From NCBI GenBank assembly GCA_025351005.1, contig JANXWS010000074.1:1-36490 (forward strand): DNA of 36,490 nt, given 5' to 3'. Under the pieces are notes generated by a model. The model worked only from the letters and a program-made list of their open reading frames with translations, was not told the DNA's origin and made no database searches. The translations under genes and the position numbers were made by a program. Source of the DNA: Pseudomonadota bacterium. GTDB lineage: Bacteria; Pseudomonadota; Gammaproteobacteria; Steroidobacterales; Steroidobacteraceae. Position 1 is the stretch's first letter, and every line of letters begins with the position of its first letter. Below, one piece after another: positions 16,880-25,900 of the stretch.

Positions 16880-18921
16880 GCCTGCGCTTGTCGTTCCTCG
16901 CCTGCGTGGCCGCGGCATCGACCGCGGCGTGCTCCGGAAGCGCGTCCGTCCAATCGTCAGCGGGCACCGATCCGACGGCGAACTGCACCGGCCAGTGCGC
17001 GTCGAGCACGCTGTTTCTGGCCCGCGCCGATGTTGACCGGATCATCAGCCAGGGGGTCACCGAGGCGCAGGCCCGCGGCGTGGCCGCGACGATCGCGGTC
17101 GTCGACCGGGTCGGCAACGTGCTCGCCGTGTACCGCATGGGATCCGCCGCAACCCGCAAGGTGCTGATCGCAAGCCGCCGCGATGCGAGCGGCAATGCCG
17201 TGATCCACGGTGGCCTCGAGGGCATCGGCCTGCCGACGATTGCGGTAGCCGCGAACATCGACGACCAGGCGGCCATCGCCAAGGCGATCACCGGCGCCTA
17301 CCTGTCCTCGGAGGGCAACGCGTTCTCGACGCGCACGGCGAGCCAGATCGTCCAGCAGCATTTCGATCCGCAGGAGCTCGGCCAGGCGAGCGGGCCGCTG
17401 TTCGGCGTGCAGTTCAGTCAGTTGGCGTGCTCCGACTTCATGCAGGCGGCGACCGGGGCCGGGCCGGGCGTCGGGCCGCAGCGCTCGCCGCTCGGCCTGT
17501 CGGCCGATCCCGGCGGATTTCCGCTCTACAAGGGCGGCACCGTCGTCGGCGGCGTCGGCGTGCTGGCGGACGGCAGCTACTCGATCGATGGCTCGTTTCC
17601 GGGACAGGATCACGATACCGACGAGCTGATCGCGACCGCCGCCAGCCACGGCTTCGCGGCGCCGGTCGAGCGACGCGCGGACCGGATTACGGCGGGCGGC
17701 AAGCTATTGCGATTCAGCGACGCGGACGAGTCGCAACTGATGACGGATCCGGGCAAAGCGCCGTCATTCGCTGCACTGGGTCCGGGCGTCGGCAACCTGG
17801 TCACGGTGATCGGCTACGCCGACGGTGCATTGCACGATGGGGTCGCATTCGGCGATGCGAGTTCCGGCATCCGCCCCGACGCCGGCGCGGACTTTCCCGG
17901 CCGGGACGCGTTCGTGTTTGTCGACGCGAGCGGTCTGCCGCGCTTCCGGGCGCGCGCTGCGACCGACGCGTCCGTGACCGGGCCGAACGCACTGACCGCG
18001 GCCGAGGTGCTGGCCATGCTGCGGGCGGCGCTCGACGTCGCCAACCATGCGCGGGCGCAGATTCGCCAGCCCGACGGCACCGTCGCCCGGGTGACGATCG
18101 CGGTGGTCGACACCGAAGGCGCGATTCTCGGCATGGTGCGCTCGCGCGACGCGCCGTTGTTCGGTGCCGACGTGGCGCTGCAGAAAGCGCGCAGCGCGAT
18201 GTTCTTTTCGAACGCCGCGGGCGCCGGGCTGCTCGCCTCACTGCCCGATGCGCAGTACCTGACCGTCACCGACGTGGGCGCGACCCTGAGCCCGGCACCG
18301 ATCGGCCCGTACGTGCCGAGGCTGCAGGCGTTTGTCGGCAATCCAACCGCGCTCGCCGATGGCGGGGTCGCCTACTCGGTCCGCGCGATCGGCAACCTGG
18401 CGCGGCCGCTTTATCCGGATGGCATAGACGGCCGGCCGGCCGGCCCGCTCAGCAAGCCCGCGGGGGCGTGGAGCGTGTTCTCGACTGGATTGCAGCTCGA
18501 CCTGTCCTACAACGCAGTGCTGCAGCACGTGCTGTTCGTCGCCGGTGTGGTGCCCGCGGACGTGAGTCCCGGCTGCCCGGGCGTCAGTCTGTCGCTGAGT
18601 CCGCTGTCGGTGACCAAGGCGACCGCCGACCTGTGGATGGGCAACGGCTTGCAGATATTTCCGGGCGGCGTGCCAGTGTATCGCAACGCGGTACTGGTCG
18701 GCGGCATCGGCGTCTCCGGTGACGGCGTCGACCAGGACGACATGATCGCTTTCCTCGGTCTCAATAACGCGGGACTGACACTCGCCTCCGGGGTCGGCAA
18801 CGCGCCTGCCGCGCGGCGCGCTGACACGTTGACGCCGCAAGGCGTGCGCCTCCGCTATGTCCAGTGCCCACAATCGCCGTTCGTCGATAGTGATTCCCAA
18901 CACGCGTGCGACGGTCTATGA
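16876..18921 (+). CDS. Lipoprotein with two GlcG/HbpS-like (heme-binding) domains
   Basis: 681 residues from ATG 16876, overlapping the previous stop by four bases. The signal peptide has lipobox STAAC (Cys at about 19). The first domain begins LFLARADVDRIISQGVTEAQ and continues with TIAVVDRVGNVLAVYRM, the signature of the GlcG/HbpS/PduO-C family. A second, more diverged unit starts near residue 372 (VTIAVVDTEGAILGMVRS) and ends with GGVPVYRNAVLVGGIGVSG. Family members such as Streptomyces HbpS bind heme and sense redox stress. Embedded among cytochrome genes, this lipoprotein may bind heme or act as a redox sensor or assembly factor in the periplasm or at a membrane. Members of this length with two copies are less usual than single-domain ones of about 140 residues. 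Confidence 0.8.
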   Translation: MSLRLSFLACVAAASTAACSGSASVQSSAGTDPTANCTGQCASSTLFLARADVDRIISQGVTEAQARGVAATIAVVDRVGNVLAVYRMGSAATRKVLIASRRDASGNAVIHGGLEGIGLPTIAVAANIDDQAAIAKAITGAYLSSEGNAFSTRTASQIVQQHFDPQELGQASGPLFGVQFSQLACSDFMQAATGAGPGVGPQRSPLGLSADPGGFPLYKGGTVVGGVGVLADGSYSIDGSFPGQDHDTDELIATAASHGFAAPVERRADRITAGGKLLRFSDADESQLMTDPGKAPSFAALGPGVGNLVTVIGYADGALHDGVAFGDASSGIRPDAGADFPGRDAFVFVDASGLPRFRARAATDASVTGPNALTAAEVLAMLRAALDVANHARAQIRQPDGTVARVTIAVVDTEGAILGMVRSRDAPLFGADVALQKARSAMFFSNAAGAGLLASLPDAQYLTVTDVGATLSPAPIGPYVPRLQAFVGNPTALADGGVAYSVRAIGNLARPLYPDGIDGRPAGPLSKPAGAWSVFSTGLQLDLSYNAVLQHVLFVAGVVPADVSPGCPGVSLSLSPLSVTKATADLWMGNGLQIFPGGVPVYRNAVLVGGIGVSGDGVDQDDMIAFLGLNNAGLTLASGVGNAPAARRADTLTPQGVRLRYVQCPQSPFVDSDSQHACDGL

Positions 18922-20789
18922 ACGCCAGGGGAGCTTCGGTGGGTACCAAAAAGCTCGCGGCACGAATCGGTCTGCTGCTGATCGCCGTCGTGGCGGTGAC
19001 TGCGATCGCCAACGCGGAAACCTGTTATCGCGACGACAAGGGCCGGATCGTGACGCGGCGCAGGCCAGGCTACGTCGAGGTTCCCTGCCCGGTGCCCGGC
19101 GCTCCGACCGCTGCCGGGTCGCCGGAGGCGAGCGCCGCGAACGCGGCGCCCGGCGCGGGGCCGGCGGGCCCGGACCGTTCGCCGCCGAGCCGGGTATCGC
19201 CGTTGCCGAGGCCGACGCTCAGCGACTACGCGGCCTCGGTCGCAGTTCCTGACCGCTGGCGCATCGTAGACGCGCTCGGCTATCCCGAGCAGCGGGTCGA
19301 TCCCTACAACCGCAACCTGCTGAAGGCGGACCGGCCGGTTCACGGCGATTGGTTCTTCAATCTCAGCGCGTTGTCCGACACCGTATTCGAGAGCCGACAG
19401 GTCCCGACACCGGTCGGCAGCCAGTCGACAACCGGCCCGGGGAGCCTCGACGTGTTCGGGCGGAACCGCCAGACGCTGCTCTCGCAGACGATCGCGACCG
19501 AGTTCGTCTACTACAAGGGCGACACTGTCTTCCAGCCACCGGACTACGAGTTCCGGTTCGCGCCGGTATTCAACGTCAATCACAACCGGGCCGAAGAGCT
19601 CGACGCGCTGTACGTCGACCCCGCCCGTGGCCGGGTGCGCAACGATTCATTTTTCGGTGTCCAGGCGCTGTTCGCCGACAAGCATCTCAGAAACGTGTCC
19701 GAGCGCTTCGACTTCGATTCGCTGCGCGTCGGCATCCAGCCGTTCTCGAGCGATTTCCGCGGTTTCCTGTTCCAGGACGACCAGCTGGGCGCACGCCTGT
19801 TCGGGACGCGCGCCAACAACCGCTACCAATACAACCTGGCGTACTTCCGCCGGATCGAGAAGGACACCAACAGCGGCCTCAACGACCTGACGCAGCCGCT
19901 GCGGCACGATGACGTGCTGATTGCCAATCTCTACCGCCAGGACACGCTGGTCGACGGCTTCACGGCGCAGGCGACCATCGCCTACAACCGCAATCGCGAG
20001 GACCGCGGTACGCACTACGACAAGAATGGCGTGCTGGTGCGGCCGGCCGCCGCGGGCGTCGAGAGCCCGTTTCACTACGACGTCGTCTACCTCGGCCTCA
20101 ACGGTGACGGCCACTTCGGTAGCACCAATCTGACGTCGTCGTTCTATTCGGCGATCGGCCGCGCCGAGCGCGGCCTGCTGGTGCCGTCGGCGGTCGATAT
20201 TCGCGCCTTTTTCGGCGCCGCCGAACTCTCCAGGGATTTCGACTGGCTGCGGCCGCGACTATCGCTGCTGTATGCGACGGGCAGCCGGCATCCGTACGGG
20301 AACAAGGCGACCGGCTTCGATGCGATTCTCGAAAATCCGCAGTTTGCGGGTGCGGATTCCAGCTACTGGATCCGGCAGGCCCTGCCGCTGGTCGGTGGTG
20401 GTGGCGTGACGCTGTCGACTCGCAACGGCGTGCTCAACGACCTGCGCTCGTCGAAGGACGAAGGCCAGTCCAACTTCGTCAATCCCGGCACGCTGCTGGC
20501 CGGAATCGGCGCCGACGCCGATCTGCTGCCGACGCTGCGGGCCTCGGTCAACGTCAATTCCGTCTATTTCGACGATACGGCGGTGCTCGAGGCGCTGCGG
20601 AACCAGGGCGGCATCGACCGGCACATCGGCTACGACGTGTCGCTGTCGCTCGTCTACCGTCCGTTGATGTCGCAGAACATCGTCGCCCGTGCATCCTATG
20701 CGCGGCTGATCCCAGGCGCAGGCTTCAAGGCGCTGTTCCCGAATCAGCAACCGAGTTACGTCCTTCTGAACGTCATCCTGGCGTACTAG
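18918..20789 (+). CDS. Outer-membrane beta-barrel protein of the cytochrome cluster
   Basis: 623 residues from ATG 18918 (ATGA overlap). A GTG at 18939 has a better AGGGGAG site six bases upstream and gives a cleaner signal peptide beginning GTKKLAARIG, so it may be the true start. After the signal peptide comes a short Cys-containing segment (ETCYRDDKGRIV) and a Pro/Ala linker. About 500 residues of amphipathic strands follow, rich in Tyr, Phe, Asn and Asp, ending in YVLLNVILAY with a terminal aromatic. The length fits a large barrel. It lies between heme-protein genes, so it is the best candidate for the outer-membrane partner of the multiheme proteins, analogous to but not recognisably homologous with MtrB. 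It shows no N-terminal CxxC as in MtrB. Confidence 0.75.
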   Translation: MNARGASVGTKKLAARIGLLLIAVVAVTAIANAETCYRDDKGRIVTRRRPGYVEVPCPVPGAPTAAGSPEASAANAAPGAGPAGPDRSPPSRVSPLPRPTLSDYAASVAVPDRWRIVDALGYPEQRVDPYNRNLLKADRPVHGDWFFNLSALSDTVFESRQVPTPVGSQSTTGPGSLDVFGRNRQTLLSQTIATEFVYYKGDTVFQPPDYEFRFAPVFNVNHNRAEELDALYVDPARGRVRNDSFFGVQALFADKHLRNVSERFDFDSLRVGIQPFSSDFRGFLFQDDQLGARLFGTRANNRYQYNLAYFRRIEKDTNSGLNDLTQPLRHDDVLIANLYRQDTLVDGFTAQATIAYNRNREDRGTHYDKNGVLVRPAAAGVESPFHYDVVYLGLNGDGHFGSTNLTSSFYSAIGRAERGLLVPSAVDIRAFFGAAELSRDFDWLRPRLSLLYATGSRHPYGNKATGFDAILENPQFAGADSSYWIRQALPLVGGGGVTLSTRNGVLNDLRSSKDEGQSNFVNPGTLLAGIGADADLLPTLRASVNVNSVYFDDTAVLEALRNQGGIDRHIGYDVSLSLVYRPLMSQNIVARASYARLIPGAGFKALFPNQQPSYVLLNVILAY

Positions 20790-20803
20790 AGAGCACCCAC
20801 GAC

Positions 20804-23800
20804 ATGGACGCTTCACGTGGTTTGAGCCGGCGCCCGACGATCATGCCGCTGCTTGGTTTGAGCGCGATCGTCGCGGCGGCCATCTGGTCCCCTTGCGGGT
20901 CGGCGGCAAACGGCAAGCTGGCTGCGGCTGCGCCGCGGGCGGAGGAGAGTAGGCCGGCGCCGGCCCTGCAGAGTGCCGAGGACAGCGCCCGCAAGAGCGC
21001 GGGCTGCCTCGGCTGCCACACGCAGACGGACGCTGCGACGATGCACGCAAGCTCGGCCGTGCAGCTCGGCTGCAGCGACTGCCATGGCGGTCACCCTGAG
21101 GTCACGCTGCCGGTAGGGACCGCGCCGGCGTCGCCCGCCTACCGCCAGACGCAGGACGCAGCGCACGTGCAGCCGCGTTACCCGGACGAGTGGCACTACC
21201 CGTCGAGCGCCAACCCGCAGCGCACCTACACGCTGCTGAATCGGGAGACCGCCGCGTTCATCCGCTTCATCAATCCGTCCGACTACCGGGTTGCGAGGGA
21301 ATCCTGCGGGGCGTGCCACCTGGACGTCATCGAGCAGTCGGTGCGCAGCCTGCACGCGACCGGCGCGATGTTGTGGGGCGGCGCCTCGTACAACAACGGC
21401 ATCCTGCCGTTCAAGCCGTCGATCCTCGGCGAGTCCTACACCGCCGACGGCGTAGGCACCGTGCTGAAGGGGCCGCGCATCCCGGCCGAATACCAGGCCG
21501 CGGCGCGAAGCGCCGGCATCCTGCCGGAACTGAATCCGCTGCCCGCATGGGAGACGGTCAAGCCGGGCGACATCTTCCGCGTCTTCGAGCGCGGCGGGCG
21601 CAACATCGGCAATCTGTTCCCGGAGACGGGCTTGCCCGACGCGAACGGCAAGCTCGAGCGTATCGAAGAGCCGGGCCGGCCGGATTTCCGGCAGTCGAAC
21701 CGTGGCCCCGGCACCGGCGCCCGGATTGCCGTGCCGATCATCAATCTCACCAAGACGCGGCTCAATGACCCGTTGCTGTGGTTCATGGGGACCAACGATC
21801 AGCCGGGCGACTACCGCCAGTCCGGCTGCGCCGGCTGCCACGTGGTCTATTCCAATGACCGCGACCCGAAGCATTCCGGGCCGTACGCGGCCTTCGGCCA
21901 CGACGGCCGGTCGCAGAGCGCGGACCCGACGATTCGCCGCGACGAGTCGGGGCACCCGCTGACGCACAGCTTCACCCGCAGCATTCCGACGAGCCAGTGC
22001 ATGGTCTGCCACATGCACCAGCCGAACATGTTCATGAACACGTTCATGGGCTACACGATGTGGGACTACGAGTCCGACGCGCCGTCCATGTGGCCCGAGC
22101 GGCAGCAGTACCCGTCGATCGCCGAGACATGGGCCGTGCTCGAGCGCAATCCCGAAGGCGCCGCGCAACGCGGCAAGTGGGCGGACGTCAATTTCCTCGG
22201 CAAGGTTGCTGATCTCAACCCGACGCTGAAGGACACCCAGTTCGCCGACTACCACGGGCACGGCTGGAACTTTCGGGCGGTGTTCAAGCGCAATCGCCAC
22301 GGCGATCTGCTCGACGCCGTCGGCACGGTCGTTCGCGACGATGACCCGGGCAAGTTCCAGAAGGCCGTGCACCTCGCGTCGATACACATGGACAAGGGCA
22401 TGCACTGCGTCGACTGCCACTACTCGCAGGACAACCACGGCAGCGGCTACATCTACGGCGAGGTCGCCGCGGCAGTCGAGATCGATTGCAAGGACTGCCA
22501 CGGGTCGGTGCGCAACTACCCGAATCTCTACACCTCCGGGCCCGCGGCGCTCGGCGGCGGCGCCGACCTGACGTTGCTGCGCACGCCGGACGGGCGGCGC
22601 CGCTTCGAATGGGTCGACGGCGCGCTCTACCAGCGCTCGATGCTCGACCCCGACCGGGAATGGAAGGTCAGCCTCGTGAAGGACACGGTGACGCCGGGGC
22701 GACCGGAGTTCAACGAGAAGGCGGCGCGCGCCAAGCTGATGGGCCGCGACGTGGCGTCGCTCAGGTGGGGCGCGAACGTCCCCGACGAGCGGCTGGCTCA
22801 CGGCGACTCGTCGATGGAGTGCTATGCCTGCCACACGTCCTGGACGACGAGCTGCGGCGGATGCCACCTGCCGATCGAGGCCAACTGGAAGACCGACCGC
22901 AAACACTTCGAGGGCGGTACGACGCGCAACTACGCGACCTACAACCCGCAGGTCGCGCGTGACGACATGTTCCTGCTCGGCCACCGCGACTCGAGCAAGG
23001 GCGGGAAGATTGCGCCCACGCGCTCGAGCTCCGCGCTCGTGCTGTCGTCGACCAACTCCAGCCGCGAGCACATTTACGTGCAGCAGGCACCGATCTCGGC
23101 GGCCGGATTCAGCTCGCAGGCGTTCAATCCGCACTATCCTCACACCGAGCGCACCGCCGAGACCAAGACCTGCGAGGACTGCCACCTGTCGCAGGCCAAT
23201 GACAACAATGCGATCCTGTCGCAGCTCTTCATGTTCGGCACCAATTTCGTCAACCTGCTCGGCTACCACGCCTACCTCGGCGGCGCCGGCGAGATCGCCG
23301 CCGTCACGGTCACCGAGTGGGATGAGCCGCAGGCCGTGATCGGAAGCTACCTGCACCGCTACGCCTACCCCGACTGGTATGCGGCGCACGAGCAGCGTGG
23401 CCGCAAGCTCGCGCAAGGCTTCGAGCACGCCGCCGGCGTGGCCAAGTGCCTGCAGCTGCGTGGCGAGTACCTGTACGTCGCCGAGGCCAGCCGCGGGCTG
23501 CGGGTCTACGACGTGGCCAGCGTCGGCAACAAGGGAGTTTCGCAGCCGCTGATCACGGCGCCATTCAGCCCGCTCGGCCACGACACGCGGGTGCGCACGG
23601 CCGACGCCACCTGCGTGGCGCTGCCGACCAATCAGCCGATCAACCCGCTGCGTAACGCGAACGCCAGCCTGCGGGCCGACAACCAGGAATCCGCGATGCA
23701 CCCGCTGTATCGCTACGCTTTCGTCACCGACGCCAAGGAAGGGCTGATCCTGACGGACGTGACGACGCTGGCCGACGGCGAGCCGCGGAACAACTTCCTG

Positions 23801-24586
23801 CGCCGCGCCGTGACCTGGAACCCGCACGGCGTGTTGAACGGGGCGCGGCACATCACGATCGGCGGTTACTACCTCTACATCACGACACCGCGCGGACTGG
23901 TGATCGTGTCGGTCGACGATCCACTCAAGCCGCAACTGGTCGCCGAACTGCCGCTGCGGGATCCGCGCGCCTCGGCGCTGCAGTTCCGCTATCTGTTCGT
24001 CACGACGGCGGAAGGCCTGGAGGTCGTCGACGTCACCGACGCGCGCGCGCCGCGGCTGGTGGCGGACGACGTCGTGCGGCTCGCGGACGCGCGCGGCGTG
24101 TTCGTCGCGCGGACCTACGCCTACGTTGCCGCCGGCCATGACGGACTGGTGCTGGTCGACGCCGAGCGGCCGGAGGCGATCCGCGAATATCAGCGCTTCG
24201 ATGCCGGCGGCAAGATGCAGGACAGCCGCGACGTGGTGGTCGCAGCAACCAACGCCTCGCTGTTCGCTTATGTCGCGGACGGCGCGGCCGGCCTCAAGGT
24301 CGTGCAGCTGTTCTCGCCCGCGACGCAGCCCAAGTTCTACGGCTTCAGCCCGGCGCCGATGCCACAGCTGATCGCGTGGTACCCGACCCGGCTGCCGGCT
24401 CTGAGCCTGTCGAAGGGTCTCGAGCGCGACCGGGCCGTCGACGAGACGGGCGGCCAGATCGCCGTGTTCGGCCGGCGCGGCTCCGGGCCGCTGTCGCGGG
24501 ACGAGATCCGCAAGATGTACCTCGATGACAAGGGCCGCCCTTGGTACGTGCCGGTCTCCGGCCATGACGCAACGCAGGGTCGGTAG
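20804..24586 (+). CDS. Decaheme cytochrome c with C-terminal LVIVD-like beta-propeller repeats
   Basis: 1260 residues from ATG 20804, 14 bp after the barrel gene. A hydrophobic segment (about 15-35) serves as signal peptide. Ten CxxCH motifs lie between about residues 68 and 795: CLGCH, CSDCH, CGACH, CAGCH, CMVCH, CVDCH, CKDCH, CYACH, CGGCH and CEDCH, with many extra His as possible distal ligands. From about 870 to 1190 there are repeats of the LVIVD type (GEYLYVAEASRGLRVYDV, YYLYITTPRGLVIVSV, RYLFVTTAEGLEVVDV, HDGLVLVD), expected to fold as a beta-propeller. The propeller may dock the heme domain to a partner or the cell surface. A repetitive element (24401-24417) is inserted in frame near the 3' end. 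Probably periplasmic or surface-exposed; no clear lipobox. Confidence 0.88.
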   Translation: MDASRGLSRRPTIMPLLGLSAIVAAAIWSPCGSAANGKLAAAAPRAEESRPAPALQSAEDSARKSAGCLGCHTQTDAATMHASSAVQLGCSDCHGGHPEVTLPVGTAPASPAYRQTQDAAHVQPRYPDEWHYPSSANPQRTYTLLNRETAAFIRFINPSDYRVARESCGACHLDVIEQSVRSLHATGAMLWGGASYNNGILPFKPSILGESYTADGVGTVLKGPRIPAEYQAAARSAGILPELNPLPAWETVKPGDIFRVFERGGRNIGNLFPETGLPDANGKLERIEEPGRPDFRQSNRGPGTGARIAVPIINLTKTRLNDPLLWFMGTNDQPGDYRQSGCAGCHVVYSNDRDPKHSGPYAAFGHDGRSQSADPTIRRDESGHPLTHSFTRSIPTSQCMVCHMHQPNMFMNTFMGYTMWDYESDAPSMWPERQQYPSIAETWAVLERNPEGAAQRGKWADVNFLGKVADLNPTLKDTQFADYHGHGWNFRAVFKRNRHGDLLDAVGTVVRDDDPGKFQKAVHLASIHMDKGMHCVDCHYSQDNHGSGYIYGEVAAAVEIDCKDCHGSVRNYPNLYTSGPAALGGGADLTLLRTPDGRRRFEWVDGALYQRSMLDPDREWKVSLVKDTVTPGRPEFNEKAARAKLMGRDVASLRWGANVPDERLAHGDSSMECYACHTSWTTSCGGCHLPIEANWKTDRKHFEGGTTRNYATYNPQVARDDMFLLGHRDSSKGGKIAPTRSSSALVLSSTNSSREHIYVQQAPISAAGFSSQAFNPHYPHTERTAETKTCEDCHLSQANDNNAILSQLFMFGTNFVNLLGYHAYLGGAGEIAAVTVTEWDEPQAVIGSYLHRYAYPDWYAAHEQRGRKLAQGFEHAAGVAKCLQLRGEYLYVAEASRGLRVYDVASVGNKGVSQPLITAPFSPLGHDTRVRTADATCVALPTNQPINPLRNANASLRADNQESAMHPLYRYAFVTDAKEGLILTDVTTLADGEPRNNFLRRAVTWNPHGVLNGARHITIGGYYLYITTPRGLVIVSVDDPLKPQLVAELPLRDPRASALQFRYLFVTTAEGLEVVDVTDARAPRLVADDVVRLADARGVFVARTYAYVAAGHDGLVLVDAERPEAIREYQRFDAGGKMQDSRDVVVAATNASLFAYVADGAAGLKVVQLFSPATQPKFYGFSPAPMPQLIAWYPTRLPALSLSKGLERDRAVDETGGQIAVFGRRGSGPLSRDEIRKMYLDDKGRPWYVPVSGHDATQGR
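24401..24417 (+). repeat. Dispersed GAGCCTGTCGAAGGG-type repeat inside a coding region
   Basis: CTGAGCCTGTCGAAGGG reads in frame as LSLSKG and on the other strand as part of FDRLRAG. This motif recurs as a dispersed palindromic repeat in many proteobacterial genomes and commonly appears as LSLSKG or FDRLRAG peptides when it falls in genes. Only one copy is visible in this window, so assignment to a repeat family rests on recalled knowledge. Confidence 0.55.
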
Positions 24587-24599
24587 GGCCGCGGCTGCC

Positions 24600-25898
24600 A
24601 TGAGAGCCCTGCGGGCGATTCGCGGCGGCGCGCCCGGCGCGTGCTTGCTGGCCGCGTCGCTGACAGCGGCGGCGACGCCGCCGCCGGGCCCCAAGCACTT
24701 AGGTACCGCGAGCTGTGCGACCGGGGTCTGCCACGGCCGCTCGGCGCCGGTGGCCGATCGCGACGTCGCGCTCAACGAGTACGCGATTTGGCTGCAGAAG
24801 GACCGACACTCGCAGGCGTACCGCGCGCTCGAGTCCGCCGAGGGGCGGCGGATCCTCGCCAACCTCGGTCTGCCGTCCGCGAAACAGGCGAAGATCTGCC
24901 TCGACTGCCACGCCGACAACATCGCGACGGCGCAGCAGGGAGCCAAGTTCAAGCTTGTCGACGGCGTCGGCTGCGAGGCCTGTCACGGCGCGGCCGAGAA
25001 ATGGATCGAGTCGCACTCCCACAAGGAGGCGACCCACGCGGCAAATCTGGCGCGCGGCTTGTATCCCTCGGAGACGCCGACCGGCCGGGCGGAACTGTGC
25101 CTCGGCTGCCATGCCGGCACCGCCGAGCGCTTCGCGACCCACGAACTCATGGGGGCCGGGCACCCCAGGCTCAGCTTCGAGCTCGAGGCCTTCACCACCG
25201 ACCAACCACCGCACTTCCGGCGTGACGACCCGAGCTACCGGCGCCGCAAGGGCCGTATCGACGGCGTCAACCTCTGGGTCACCGGCCAGCTGCGCAGCGT
25301 GTCGCGGCAGATGACCCTGCTGCAGTCCTGGTGGGGGCGCGCGGGCGGCGCGCTTCCCGAGTTTGCGCTCTACGACTGCCACTCCTGCCACCACCCGATG
25401 AGCAACGCGCGCTGGAGCCGCGAACGCGTCGGCGCCGGTATCGCGCCCGGCACGCTGCGGCTGCAGACGGGCAACCTGGTCGTGTTGCGGGCGATCACCG
25501 AGACACTGGACGGGCCCAAGGAAAGCGATGCCCTCGGCCAGGCGACCCAGGCGCTGGTGCTCGCCGGCCAGAGAGATGCGGCTTCGCTGCGAATCGCGAC
25601 CGAGCGGATCTCGGCGTGGGTCAAGGCGCACGACGAATGGACGCGGCGCAGCTACAGTGCGGAGGACACCGTCCGGCTGCGCAAGTCGCTCGTTCGTTAC
25701 GCGGCCGCCAATCGCGCCAGCGACTTTGCGGCCGCTGAGCAGATCGTGCTGGGCCTTGATAGTCTCAGCTACTCGCTCAATGACCACGACGCGCGCCGCC
25801 GCGTCCTCGACGCGCTGTTCGACACCGTGAAAAATGCGACCGGCTTCGACCCGACCCGCTTCGCCTCGGTGGCGAAGACTGCATCCGCCGAGCTCTGA
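24600..25898 (+). CDS. Pentaheme cytochrome c (c554-like)
   Basis: 432 residues from ATG 24600; an ATG at 24564, overlapping the previous gene by 23 bp, is an alternative. The signal peptide is short with hydrophobic core ACLLAASLTAAA. Heme sites are SCATGVCHG, which has four residues between the Cys (CX4CH), then CLDCH, CEACH, CLGCH and CHSCH, the last followed by HPM. The order and the first motif resemble cytochrome c554-type proteins in which the first heme site follows a GTASC-like start. The C-terminal 150 residues are helical without Cys. It probably shuttles electrons in the periplasm between the larger cytochromes. Only 2 bp separate it from the PP2C gene, tying the phosphatase to this electron-transfer operon. 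Confidence 0.85.
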   Translation: MRALRAIRGGAPGACLLAASLTAAATPPPGPKHLGTASCATGVCHGRSAPVADRDVALNEYAIWLQKDRHSQAYRALESAEGRRILANLGLPSAKQAKICLDCHADNIATAQQGAKFKLVDGVGCEACHGAAEKWIESHSHKEATHAANLARGLYPSETPTGRAELCLGCHAGTAERFATHELMGAGHPRLSFELEAFTTDQPPHFRRDDPSYRRRKGRIDGVNLWVTGQLRSVSRQMTLLQSWWGRAGGALPEFALYDCHSCHHPMSNARWSRERVGAGIAPGTLRLQTGNLVVLRAITETLDGPKESDALGQATQALVLAGQRDAASLRIATERISAWVKAHDEWTRRSYSAEDTVRLRKSLVRYAAANRASDFAAAEQIVLGLDSLSYSLNDHDARRRVLDALFDTVKNATGFDPTRFASVAKTASAEL

Positions 25899-25900
25899 CC

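Noticed and set aside
20813-24952. A 1379-residue reverse open frame opposite the decaheme LVIVD gene
   Set aside because: The forward frame has ten heme motifs and propeller repeats. The reverse product is low-complexity Arg/Val/Ala/His-rich and is an antisense shadow of GC-rich codons.
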